A stretch of DNA of 11,619 nucleotides from a bacterium (lineage in GTDB: Bacteria; Cyanobacteriota; Vampirovibrionia; Gastranaerophilales; Gastranaerophilaceae), in the NCBI GenBank assembly GCA_004558955.1, contig SFZC01000056.1, positions 1-11,619 of the forward strand, in the 5' to 3' direction. Position 1 is the stretch's first letter, and each line of letters opens with the position of its first letter. The notes below the pieces were generated by a model, which worked only from the letters and a program-made list of their open reading frames with translations, was not told the DNA's origin and did not search any database. Below are positions 1-6,341 of the stretch, piece after piece. The translations under genes were made by a program, and so were the position numbers.

Positions 1-148
1 CCATAAACATCGAAACTTACATCAAGCCTTCTCGTATTGCTCCGGAACACCAGACTCAGCCCCCTCCCTCCTGGCACCCCGTATTAAATGCGACACACAC
101 GGACGCGTGGACGGTACTACCGGATAGTAACGGATACACCCGGACACC

Positions 149-233
149 CCCGGACACCCGCGGAACCTTGTTGTATGTTGCGTAATGTACACACCCGGAC
201 ACCCGCGGATCCTTGTAGAATGTTGCGTAATGT
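149..233 (+). repeat. Two 40-bp direct repeats, period 45 bp, C-rich
   Basis: Copy 1 spans 149-188 and copy 2 spans 194-233. They agree at 37 of 40 positions by hand alignment. Each contains CCCGGACACCCGCGGA, then CCTTGT, and ends in ATGTTGCGTAATGT. A shorter unit, CGGACACCC, occurs additionally at 141. The + strand is strongly C over G in the first half of each unit, so the copies do not fold into obvious hairpins; they look like protein-binding iterons. They lie between the window end and a parS-like site, upstream of the late promoter. Function unknown. Confidence 0.8.
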
Positions 234-249
234 TGTTTTACGTGAAACG
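234..249. promoter_or_regulatory. parS-like site (left copy)
   Basis: TGTTTTACGTGAAACG matches the Bacillota parS consensus TGTTTCACGTGAAACA at 14 of 16 positions. It directly abuts the 16-bp repeat at 250-265. The stretch ACGTGAAACGTTCCGG (240-255) is shared with the right copy (6302-6317) at 15 of 16 bases, so both parS-like sites are followed by TTCCGG. ParB/Spo0J binding is inferred from the sequence match alone. Confidence 0.5.
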
Positions 250-265
250 TTCCGGTTGACCGGAA
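250..265 (+). repeat. 16-bp near-palindromic repeat, copy 1
   Basis: Exact TTCCGGTTGACCGGAA. The arms TTCCGGT/ACCGGAA are perfect and the central TG gives the element a direction. This copy is intergenic and touches the parS-like site. Its internal TTGACC is also a possible -35 element for a TATAGT at 280-285. Confidence 0.95.
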
Positions 266-285
266 AATCCTACCATGAATATAGT
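256..285 (+). promoter_or_regulatory. Possible second promoter, TTGACC-N18-TATAGT
   Basis: The -35-like TTGACC (256-261) lies inside the 16-bp repeat and the -10-like TATAGT is at 280-285, spacer 18. Sequence fit is moderate. It would read rightward toward the portal gene about 80 bases before the better promoter at 315-344. Confidence 0.3.
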
Positions 286-314
286 ACAATGTACAATATT
301 CACGGGTTAGTATC

Positions 315-344
315 TTGAAATATGTATAGTTACTAGTGTATAAT
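315..344 (+). promoter_or_regulatory. Main late promoter, TTGAAA-N18-TATAAT
   Basis: TTGAAA at 315-320, an 18-base spacer and a perfect TATAAT at 339-344. It sits 30 bases before the portal start and is the only strong sigma-A type promoter found ahead of the late genes. The -10 runs straight into a palindromic operator candidate. It closely resembles the early promoter at the other end of the window, which points in the opposite direction. Confidence 0.75.
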
Positions 345-356
345 GTCCATAGGACA
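344..356. promoter_or_regulatory. Operator candidate TGTCCATAGGACA (late side)
   Basis: Thirteen-base palindrome (TGTCC-ATA-GGACA) whose first base is the last base of the -10 TATAAT, so a bound protein would cover the transcription start. The same arrangement recurs at the early promoter (11580-11592). The XRE-type regulator encoded at 10179-10406 is the obvious candidate ligand, but that pairing is inference. Confidence 0.6.
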
Positions 357-374
357 CGTGAAAGGGGTGAAATA

Positions 375-1343
375 ATGGGAAAAAGTGTTGAAAGTCAAGT
401 TCGATATTTCAATAAATACGTTTGCGGAATGTTTGGTGGTTCACCCAAATTTGATTTTGCTGATAAAACCGCGTGTATCAATCAACATATTGCGTATATG
501 TTAAATCGAACACAATCAATGTTTCGTTGGAAAGGTTTACCAGACACAATTCCAGAACGTTCTCTTGAATTATTTTTGCAAACGAACGGAAACGTTTGTT
601 TCTATAAATATAATGGGGAATTGTACGTTTTCACCGGGGGAATGGGTGGCGAACCAGATGTATATTATATGCCCACGGTTTACACAATTGCTAACCCCGC
701 ATTGAAAATATCGAAATCACTTAAAATTGGCACCGAATGTGTTGTTATGCCGAATGATAGTTTATATCTCGGTTTAATACCCATGTTTTCACGTTATGCT
801 TCTGGCATGACGGAAAATGAACTTTCGATGAAACTTGCAATAATCAATTCCCGTATTATCGATATTATTTCTGCACCGGACGATAGAACGCGCGAAAGTG
901 CCGAAAAATTTCTTTCTGATATTGATAACGGTAAACCGGGCGTTATTGCTGAAAATGCGTTCCTTGACGGTATTAGAGCACAACCATACGGTACAACGGC
1001 GAATAGTAACGCGTTGACAAATTTAATTGAAATGGAACAGTATTTAAAGGCAAGTTGGTTTAATGAACTCGGATTGAACGCGAACTATAATATGAAACGT
1101 GAAAGTTTGAACTCGTCCGAAAGTCAAATGAACAATGACGCGTTGTTACCGTTGGTAGATGATATGTTAAAATGCCGGGAACTTGCAATTGAAAAAGTAA
1201 ATAAAATGTTTGGAACTGAAATTTCTGTTTCCCTTGCGTCAAGTTGGGAAGATAACGAACAGGAAATTGAACTTGAACACGAAAAAATTTCCGGTCAACC
1301 GGAAACGAAAGGTGGTGAAACTGAAAATTATGAACAGGAATGA
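375..1343 (+). CDS. Portal (upper collar connector) protein, phi29 gp10 type
   Basis: A 322-residue protein that should form the dodecameric ring at the unique capsid vertex, through which DNA is packaged and ejected; phi29 gp10 is 309 residues. The most telling part is about residues 232-280, NANYNMKRESLNSSESQMNN followed by LVDDMLKCREL, the hallmark helix region of phi29-family connectors. The C-terminus is acidic. I chose ATG 375 because AAAGGGGTG lies 6 bases upstream; an in-frame ATG at 336 overlaps the promoter -10 and has no such site. It is first in the late operon. The stop overlaps the next gene start by 14 bases. A copy of the 16-bp repeat (1289-1304) lies inside the 3' coding end, read as ISGQPE. 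Confidence 0.93.
   Translation: MGKSVESQVRYFNKYVCGMFGGSPKFDFADKTACINQHIAYMLNRTQSMFRWKGLPDTIPERSLELFLQTNGNVCFYKYNGELYVFTGGMGGEPDVYYMPTVYTIANPALKISKSLKIGTECVVMPNDSLYLGLIPMFSRYASGMTENELSMKLAIINSRIIDIISAPDDRTRESAEKFLSDIDNGKPGVIAENAFLDGIRAQPYGTTANSNALTNLIEMEQYLKASWFNELGLNANYNMKRESLNSSESQMNNDALLPLVDDMLKCRELAIEKVNKMFGTEISVSLASSWEDNEQEIELEHEKISGQPETKGGETENYEQE
1289..1304 (-). repeat. 16-bp near-palindromic repeat, copy 2 (inside portal gene)
   Basis: Exact TTCCGGTCAACCGGAA, the reverse-complement orientation, embedded in the last 55 bases of the portal gene and about 25 bases before the lower-collar start at 1330. Keeping the exact sequence inside a coding region suggests selection on DNA or RNA as well as protein. 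Confidence 0.95.
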
Positions 1344-2127
1344 ACCTAAACGTTTGAACGATGTTTTTCCAGAATGGTTAACTGGCGGCGGTATATTTTC
1401 GACGTTACAAACATTCCCGGTTCCATGGAAAGATAAAAATATTTCTAGGTCGTTGGATTTGGAATATCACGGGAACATTTCTGGCGGGAAAATTATTTCG
1501 CCTTTGGTGGAAAAAATTATATCTGGGGAAATCCTAACCGAAACGGAAAAAAACCTACTCGCAACATCAATTCTTGCCGTTTGTGGTGTTAATTGGGGTA
1601 AACAATGGGAAACAATGTCGTTTAAATATAACCCGATTGAAAACTATTCAATGCAGGAAAAAATGACAGATGATAAAACCGTTGACGAGTACGGCAAAAC
1701 CAGAACCAGAACGGACAATTTGCAACACACGAAAACTGGAACTGAAGAAGATTCGACAGATTTAACTGACACAACAACACCTAATTTGTCTACAACGGAC
1801 GAAAATGCAGTATATGGTTTTAATTCATCCAACCCGGTTCCGTCAGATGAACAGACAAAACACGAAACCGGAACCAACACCAACACGCGAACCGGAACAG
1901 ATACGCGGACTTATAACACGACGGACGCGGACACCGGAACGCAAACAGATAACGATGGGGGTTCCGATATCCGAACCAGAAACTACACCTTGTCCCGTTC
2001 GGGAAATATAGGTGTCACAACGTCTCAACAGATGATTGAAAGCGAACGTGCTTTATGGGTATGGAACTTTTTCAGAAATGTTGTTTTCCCAGATATTGAC
2101 AGGGTTTTAACAATTCAAATATATTAA
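1330..2127 (+). CDS. Lower collar protein, phi29 gp11 type
   Basis: A 265-residue tail tube component that should attach below the portal; phi29 gp11 is 293 residues. The N-terminus (NDVFPEWLTGGGIFSTLQTF) is a compact structured part. Residues about 120-220 are a low-complexity Thr/Asp/Asn-rich tract (TRTRTD, TGTNTNTRTGTDTRTYNTTD). The end carries the family signature SGNIGVTTSQQMIESE, followed by ALWVWNFFRNVVFPDIDRVL. Start ATG 1330 is preferred because the conserved region begins there. AAAGGTGGTG lies upstream, with a rather long gap of about 11-13 bases. A CTG at 1321 is closer to that site but less likely. The gene overlaps the portal gene end, suggesting translational coupling. Confidence 0.88.
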   Translation: MNRNEPKRLNDVFPEWLTGGGIFSTLQTFPVPWKDKNISRSLDLEYHGNISGGKIISPLVEKIISGEILTETEKNLLATSILAVCGVNWGKQWETMSFKYNPIENYSMQEKMTDDKTVDEYGKTRTRTDNLQHTKTGTEEDSTDLTDTTTPNLSTTDENAVYGFNSSNPVPSDEQTKHETGTNTNTRTGTDTRTYNTTDADTGTQTDNDGGSDIRTRNYTLSRSGNIGVTTSQQMIESERALWVWNFFRNVVFPDIDRVLTIQIY

Positions 2128-2149
2128 AATATGAAAGGGGTTTAATACT

Positions 2150-3304
2150 ATGCAGGTAAATCAGATTTATCAGATTATGAACAATGTAACCGGGGAAATT
2201 CTCGGTGAAAGCGCCGTATTATCAGAGGATTTGTCTAACATTGTCGATATCGGAACGGCGATATTCAATGCGAGTGCTGTCGACAATTATGTTAAATCTT
2301 TAGTAAATCATATTGGGCGCGTTATATTTGTGAACCGCCCGTATTCCGGGAATGTTCCGTCTGTTCTCATGGATAGTTGGGAATATGGTTCGGTTCTTGA
2401 AAAAATTAACGCCGAACTCCCAGACGCAACAGAAAATGAAAGCTGGGAACTCGCCAACGGTACAAGTTATGACCCGAACGTTTTCTATAAACCCGTTGTT
2501 GCCGCTAAATTTTTCAACAAGCGCGTTACTTTTGAAATTCCTATGTCTTTTACCGAAAGACAGGTAAAGGAAAGTTTTAGCAACGCGGAACAGTTGAACG
2601 GTTTTCTTTCCATGTTATACAATGCTATTGACAAGGCTATGACGGTAAAGGTTGACGCGCTTGTTATGCGCACGATCAATAACATGATTGGCGAAACTCT
2701 GCATGCGGATTTCGCCGAGGGTACATATAATGGCGGTTCCGGCGTTAAAGCGGTTAATCTGCTCTATCTCTACAACCAGAGATATGGAACAACTCTAACA
2801 GCCGAAAAAGCAATCACTGAACCGGAATTTATTAGGTTTGCGTCGTATGAAATGGGCGTTTATATGTCGCGTATGTCCAAAATTTCTACTCTGTTCAACA
2901 TCGGTGGAAAGGATAGATTCACACCGTCTGATATGTTACACGTTGTACTTCTCGCTGATTTCAAGAAAGCGGCAAATGTATTTTTACAGTCTGATGTGTT
3001 CCACGACAGTTTTACAGAACTTCCTAACGCGGACGTTGTTCCGTATTGGCAGGGTTCGGGAACGGGGTATAGTTTCGCAGATATTTCTAAGGTGAAAATC
3101 AAAACGGCAAGTGGCGCGACTATTGACGCGAGCGGTATTCTCGGCGTAATGTTTGACCGCGACGCACTCGGTGTTACGAACCTTGACCGCCGTGTTACCA
3201 CCAACTATAATCCGAAAGCCGAATTTTACAACAACTGGTATAAATTCGACGCGGGGTATTTCAACGATACGAACGAAAACTTTGTTGTTTTCTTTGTAGC
3301 GTGA
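2150..3304 (+). CDS. Major capsid protein, phi29 gp8-like (HK97 fold expected)
   Basis: A 384-residue protein forming the capsid shell. Recognised by its phi29-phage-style pattern: an N-terminal QIYQIMNNVTGEILG helix, VDIGTAIF, the long middle with FNKRVTFEIPMSFTERQVKE, and a C-terminal end reading GVMFDRDALGV, then YNPKAEFYNNWYKFDAGYFN, typical of these capsids. It is shorter than phi29 gp8 (448 residues), consistent with lacking the C-terminal BIG2-like domain. Strong AAAGGGG at 2134-2140. Only 22 bases separate it from the lower collar, so no scaffold gene sits just upstream as in phi29. Its stop is followed at once by a degenerate copy of the 16-bp repeat and a terminator-like hairpin. 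Confidence 0.88.
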   Translation: MQVNQIYQIMNNVTGEILGESAVLSEDLSNIVDIGTAIFNASAVDNYVKSLVNHIGRVIFVNRPYSGNVPSVLMDSWEYGSVLEKINAELPDATENESWELANGTSYDPNVFYKPVVAAKFFNKRVTFEIPMSFTERQVKESFSNAEQLNGFLSMLYNAIDKAMTVKVDALVMRTINNMIGETLHADFAEGTYNGGSGVKAVNLLYLYNQRYGTTLTAEKAITEPEFIRFASYEMGVYMSRMSKISTLFNIGGKDRFTPSDMLHVVLLADFKKAANVFLQSDVFHDSFTELPNADVVPYWQGSGTGYSFADISKVKIKTASGATIDASGILGVMFDRDALGVTNLDRRVTTNYNPKAEFYNNWYKFDAGYFNDTNENFVVFFVA

Positions 3305-3320
3305 TTTCAGTTGACCGGAA
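3305..3320 (+). repeat. 16-bp repeat, degenerate copy 3
   Basis: TTTCAGTTGACCGGAA differs from the exact repeat at two positions in the left arm. It begins immediately after the capsid stop codon. The right half is intact, the left arm is not, so the hairpin is weakened. Confidence 0.75.
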
Positions 3321-3324
3321 AATA

Positions 3325-3350
3325 TAAGAGGACGGTAACACGTCCTCTTA
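3325..3350 (+). terminator. Terminator-like hairpin after the capsid gene
   Basis: Perfect 10-bp stem TAAGAGGACG / CGTCCTCTTA around a 6-base loop (GTAACA), followed by CATTTTA. The T run is short, so it may be a partial terminator that lets capsid mRNA exceed tail mRNA, or a 3'-end stabiliser. The next gene has its own strong ribosome-binding site just after it. Confidence 0.6.
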
Positions 3351-3373
3351 CATTTTAAAGTGGGGGATATGTT

Positions 3374-4957
3374 ATGGCAAAAATTTTTGGTTACGAATTA
3401 GGTGTTATCGGTACGCAAGGCGGGGATAATCCTAACGATACACAACACGCGCCCGTTAAATCAGATTTTACAGCAGGAGAAGATATTACACCCTTTATGG
3501 GTATTAAAAACGGAACCACTTTTACTAATAAATCCGGGGATACGTGGACGTTTGAAAATGTATATGGCTCGAATGCGTTAGTTAGTAGTAGTAATACTTG
3601 TGTAATTGACGGAAAATCTTATTCATATCCGGATACCGAGTTATTTTTAGGAATAAGATACAATGCGGCTTCAACAGTTAAGTATGAGAAAGGTTCGTTT
3701 ATGTTTATCGCGCATTCTTCTGAAGGAAACCCGCGAATAGGACACCCAACAAGGGTTTCTACAAAAAAACCGCCATTTATAGCGGCGAATGAAAATTCCG
3801 GTGGATGGGTGGAAATTATAGACGGGGTTCCACAATGGACAGAAAATGATTTAAATAAACATGTTTGGGACGCTTTTTCCATATTTTGCGCACGGGAAGT
3901 TTATTCTCAGAAAAAAGATAACGACCCGTATTCCGGTATAGATGGAGAAGGCAATATTCCCGGTGGGGGTTCGGTTGAAATACCGTCATTCCCGCAATTA
4001 AGCTCCACGTCAACTGGAATTGTTGGATTGTTCGCCCCGTCCCCGGCACAAATGGCGGCACTAGCGGACTATATGTGGACGGATTTCGGGGGAACGGGAA
4101 CCGATGTGACAGGGGTATTGAAAGAAATTGTAGAAGCGTTGAAACGTTCTATTTCAAATCCGCTTGATTATGTTATCGGGTTAAATATAATTCCCTCTCA
4201 AGGGCTGTCAATCGGCGAATCAAGTGTAATTAAATTCGGGTTCACATCGTCCGGGGTTTCAATGCCGCGCTTGTCTAATCAATTTTTTACCGTTGATTGC
4301 GGTTCCTTATCATTCCCCACGTTATGCGGTGACACGTTTCTTGATTACGCACCCTATTCAAAATTTTCAATTTATTTACCTTATATAGGGTTTAAAGACG
4401 TTGACGCAAACGATTTTGTCGGGCATACAATCGGTGTTATTTACCACGGTGACACGGTAACAGGCGGTGTGACCGCGTATATAACGAAAGACGGATCCGT
4501 TATGTACCAATATTCCGGTTGTTGCGCGTTAAATATTCCGTTGTCGGCTGATAACTGGGGTAATACGATTTCCGGCGCGGTGCAAATTGCAACATCACTT
4601 GTTGCGGGCGCAACAATAGGCGGTGCGGCGGGCGTTGGAATGGCGGCGGCAAAGGGTGCGGCAAATGTGTCCGCGAACCCGTCCTTGTTATCCCCGCAAG
4701 TTTCCCATTCTGGCGCGGTTTCTGGCGGCGCGGGGTGTATGGCAATTCAATATCCGTTTGTAATTCGCGAAGCGGTTCGTTTCCATTCAACGGCGGGGTT
4801 TAATAAGTTTTCTGGATATCCGTCATATTACAACCGTTCGTTAAAAGACGTTTCCGGTTTTACAACTGTTTTTGACGTACATCTCGAAAATATCCCGGCA
4901 ACGAACGGTGAAATCGCCGAAATTGAAAACCTTTTAAAAAGTGGGGTGATTTTATGA
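3374..4957 (+). CDS. Tail knob protein, C-terminal/membrane-active part (phi29 gp9 like)
   Basis: A 527-residue distal tail protein. Residues 1 to about 195 form an N-terminal part I do not recognise, ending in a glycine-rich linker (NIPGGGSVEIPSFPQL). From about 210 on it resembles phi29-type knobs: TGIVGLFAPSPAQMAALADYMW, PLDYVIGLNIIP, and YSKFSIYLPYIGF. A hydrophobic Ala/Gly segment at about 398-433 (VQIATSLVAGATIGGAAGVGM) occupies the position of the membrane-penetrating loops of gp9. The C-terminal GYPSYY, then TTVFDVHLENIPAT and EIENLLKSGVIL, closes the fold. RBS TGGGGGAT, start at 3374. No separate appendage or fibre gene exists here, so the unknown N-terminal part could serve receptor binding (inference). 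Confidence 0.8.
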   Translation: MAKIFGYELGVIGTQGGDNPNDTQHAPVKSDFTAGEDITPFMGIKNGTTFTNKSGDTWTFENVYGSNALVSSSNTCVIDGKSYSYPDTELFLGIRYNAASTVKYEKGSFMFIAHSSEGNPRIGHPTRVSTKKPPFIAANENSGGWVEIIDGVPQWTENDLNKHVWDAFSIFCAREVYSQKKDNDPYSGIDGEGNIPGGGSVEIPSFPQLSSTSTGIVGLFAPSPAQMAALADYMWTDFGGTGTDVTGVLKEIVEALKRSISNPLDYVIGLNIIPSQGLSIGESSVIKFGFTSSGVSMPRLSNQFFTVDCGSLSFPTLCGDTFLDYAPYSKFSIYLPYIGFKDVDANDFVGHTIGVIYHGDTVTGGVTAYITKDGSVMYQYSGCCALNIPLSADNWGNTISGAVQIATSLVAGATIGGAAGVGMAAAKGAANVSANPSLLSPQVSHSGAVSGGAGCMAIQYPFVIREAVRFHSTAGFNKFSGYPSYYNRSLKDVSGFTTVFDVHLENIPATNGEIAEIENLLKSGVIL

Positions 4958-5391
4958 ATATCATGTTATATTCCAATGCGTCGGAAATTAACGCGGTTGA
5001 TAAAAAATTAACTGAACTAACCACACTAACAGGAACTTTACGCGAACAATCGTCTATTATTGACCCCATAATTACAATATCTGATATTGATAATTATATC
5101 GGTCAAATGAATTACGCATATATTCCGCAGTTCAACCGTTATTATTTCATAACTAACATTGAAAGCGTGCGAAAGAATCTATGGAAAGTTTCATTTCATG
5201 TTGACGTTCTTTATACGTATCGTGAATCAATTAGGGCAAACTCAGCAATTATTGAAAGGAACGAAAACGAATATGATTTGAAACTAAACGACGGGCTATT
5301 CCGCACACAACAAAACCCCCGAATTGAACAATTCCCGTTCCCGGCAGGCTTTAATACATGGAATTTTGTTCTTGCTGTCGCAGGCAACTAA
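4954..5391 (+). CDS. Tail tube/knob N-terminal-type domain protein (split gp9)
   Basis: A 145-residue protein overlapping the previous gene by 4 bases (ATGA), RBS GGGGTG. The central block, YAYIPQFNRYYFITNIESVR followed by FHVDVLYTY (81-89) and SAIIERNENEYDLKLNDG (97-114), resembles as I recall it the N-terminal domain of phi29 gp9 (a FEIDVLQTW motif followed by IVREH and a DDG turn). I therefore read it as the tube domain of the tail knob encoded by its own gene, downstream of the gene for the C-terminal part. The last residues FVLAVAGN also occur in related small phages as the end of this module. Confidence is good for a tail structural protein, moderate for the precise gp9 equivalence. Confidence 0.7.
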   Translation: MNIMLYSNASEINAVDKKLTELTTLTGTLREQSSIIDPIITISDIDNYIGQMNYAYIPQFNRYYFITNIESVRKNLWKVSFHVDVLYTYRESIRANSAIIERNENEYDLKLNDGLFRTQQNPRIEQFPFPAGFNTWNFVLAVAGN

Positions 5392-5393
5392 TT

Positions 5394-5409
5394 TTCCGGT
5401 TGACCGGAA
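5394..5409 (+). repeat. 16-bp near-palindromic repeat, copy 4
   Basis: Exact TTCCGGTTGACCGGAA in the 36-base gap between the tail gene stop (5391) and the holin-like start (5428). It ends about 5 bases before the AAAAGGGGGTG ribosome-binding site. Confidence 0.95.
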
Positions 5410-5427
5410 ATAAAAGGGGGTGAAACT

Positions 5428-5613
5428 ATGACACCGGAAATTATCACGGAAATAGAGCAGTTAATTACAACAATTGGTTTTCCTATTGTGTGCGTTATTT
5501 TTATGTGGCGTAAAATCACGGACAGTGACGAAAAGCAAACCGCGCTTTTAACTGAACTCACTATTGCAATTAAAAACCTAACAGAATACATTAAAGGTGG
5601 TGAAAAGAAATGA
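5428..5613 (+). CDS. Small holin-like membrane protein
   Basis: A 61-residue protein with one hydrophobic segment at residues 14-27 (TTIGFPIVCVIFMW), then a charged helix ending EYIKGGEKK. The GFPIV start of the membrane segment resembles YvrJ/BhlA-type small proteins. Position just before and overlapping (ATGA) the endolysin, plus a strong AAAAGGGGGTG site, argues for the lysis holin. It is much shorter than phi29 gp14 (131 residues) and has only one clear membrane span, so pore formation is inferred from context. Confidence 0.7.
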   Translation: MTPEIITEIEQLITTIGFPIVCVIFMWRKITDSDEKQTALLTELTIAIKNLTEYIKGGEKK

Positions 5614-6281
5614 AACTTGTTCATTCGTCCATTTCCGAAAATGTAAATAATGGTTTGGATGGGAAAGCGAAATCTGGTGATCAAACGGGAAAGGAAGTTT
5701 GCGTTCGTTCATGGTATTCTGCACCGTGGGATATTATGTTGCGTTACCACGATAAAAGCATAGGTGCGAAAGCGTCGTTGGCGGCGGTTAAACTAGCAAA
5801 TTCAAATCTTGTTGGATATGACCAAAGCGAACGGAACACACTTTACAAAGCGTTGAAATCGGTTAATTTTGACGTTGACGCGTATATCAAAACCGGGAAG
5901 AAAACTGAAAGTGATTGTTCGTCGTTTGTCTATGCCGTGTTTTCTTGTTTCGTTCCCGGTATGCGTTCCGACGGTAACGCCCCGATCACTTCTACAATGA
6001 GAAATCTTTACAAGAAATGGGGGTTTGACGTATTCACGGGTTCCGATTATCTAAACGGAAACAAACTCATTAACGGCGATATTCTTGTAAAAGAGTGCGT
6101 GCATACGGTTATTGCAACCGATGGAACCACAACCGCAGTCCCGGAATATACCGAAACGGTTTACAATGCTATTGACGTTCTCGCCCGTGACGTTATAGCG
6201 GGTCAATGGGGGAACGGAACCGATCGCAAAGAAAAATTATATTCTGCCATACAAACCCGCGTTAATGAACTTTTGAAATGA
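5610..6281 (+). CDS. Endolysin: NlpC/P60-like peptidase domain plus one CW_7 repeat
   Basis: A 223-residue cell-wall hydrolase. The N-terminal AKSGDQTGKEVCVRSWY followed by PWDIMLRYH is the usual opening of Bacillota phage cysteine-peptidase endolysins. The likely nucleophile is Cys103 in ESDCSSFVYAV, with His165 in KECVHTVIAT as the likely catalytic histidine. Residues about 186-222 (AIDVLARDVIAGQWGNGTDR, then IQTRVNELL) fit one CW_7 (Cpl-7) wall-binding repeat, slightly shortened. No signal peptide, so release through a holin is expected. RBS AAAGGTGGTG lies inside the holin gene. It is last in the late operon; a hairpin terminator follows 6 bases later. Confidence 0.88.
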   Translation: MKLVHSSISENVNNGLDGKAKSGDQTGKEVCVRSWYSAPWDIMLRYHDKSIGAKASLAAVKLANSNLVGYDQSERNTLYKALKSVNFDVDAYIKTGKKTESDCSSFVYAVFSCFVPGMRSDGNAPITSTMRNLYKKWGFDVFTGSDYLNGNKLINGDILVKECVHTVIATDGTTTAVPEYTETVYNAIDVLARDVIAGQWGNGTDRKEKLYSAIQTRVNELLK

Positions 6282-6286
6282 CAACG

Positions 6287-6320
6287 ACCCCGGAACGTTT
6301 CACGTGAAACATTCCGGGGT
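6287..6320. terminator. 34-bp palindromic terminator between converging operons
   Basis: Arms ACCCCGGAA...TTCCGGGGT extend inward through GTTTC/GAAAC to a 4-base ACGT loop, with one mismatched pair (C6296 and A6311). The stem is about 14 pairs, very GC-rich outside, and on the + strand is followed by TTCGTTTCC. It sits between the endolysin stop (6281) and the ATPase stop (6332), so it can end both transcripts, like the bidirectional terminator TD1 of phi29. Its central 16 bases form a parS-like site. Confidence 0.85.
6296..6311. promoter_or_regulatory. parS-like site (right copy) inside the terminator
   Basis: CGTTTCACGTGAAACA matches the parS consensus TGTTTCACGTGAAACA at 15 of 16 positions; the 14-bp palindromic core is perfect. 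It is flanked symmetrically by CCGGAA and TTCCGG half-sites of the 16-bp repeat. It could be a genuine ParB/Spo0J site or simply the apex of a perfect hairpin; the second parS-like site at 234 favours the former. Confidence 0.6.
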
Positions 6321-6325
6321 TTCGT

Positions 6326-6341
6326 TTCCGGTCAACCGGAA
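6326..6341 (-). repeat. 16-bp near-palindromic repeat, copy 5
   Basis: Exact TTCCGGTCAACCGGAA on the + strand. On the - strand its TTGA supplies the TGA stop of the packaging ATPase (ISG-stop), so coding end and repeat overlap. It lies 6 bases from the terminator palindrome. Confidence 0.95.

Larger units (their letters stand above)
1..314. other. Non-coding leader / control region at the left end
   Basis: No convincing gene lies here. The possible short reading frames lack a good ribosome-binding site and cross repeats. The first ~60 bases are featureless and pyrimidine-rich, with a CCCCCTCCCTCC stretch near 61-71. Positions 120-233 carry C-rich repeated sequence, 234-249 a parS-like palindrome, 250-265 a copy of the 16-bp genome-wide repeat, and 284-294 a small palindrome (GTACA-A-TGTAC). 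The 15-base string AATATAGTACAATGT occurs here at about 279 and again at the far right end of the window (about 11603-11617), linking the two ends. I infer a control region upstream of the late operon. Confidence 0.6.

Noticed and set aside
60..230. phi29-type packaging RNA in the leader
   Set aside because: The stretch is C-rich with few complementary G runs; I could not form the helices such an RNA needs. A covariance search could overturn this.
137..233. CRISPR array from the leader repeats
   Set aside because: Only two full copies separated by 5 bases, with no unique spacers of constant length.
56..289. 77-codon open frame on the - strand of the leader
   Set aside because: Its internal duplication (HYATFYKDPRVSG / HYATYNKVPRVSG) is just the translated DNA repeat; no start signal.
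88..318. 76-codon open frame on the + strand of the leader
   Set aside because: No ribosome-binding site, runs across iterons, the parS-like site and the 16-bp repeat, and yields an Arg/Thr/Pro-rich low-complexity product.
355..363. CACGTGAAA beside the late operator as a third parS site
   Set aside because: Only about 10 of 16 positions match; the left half is absent.
1210..1329. Longer N-terminus of the lower collar protein from ATG 1210
   Set aside because: It would overlap the portal gene by 134 bases, has no ribosome-binding site, and adds a Lys/Arg-rich stretch not expected in the family.
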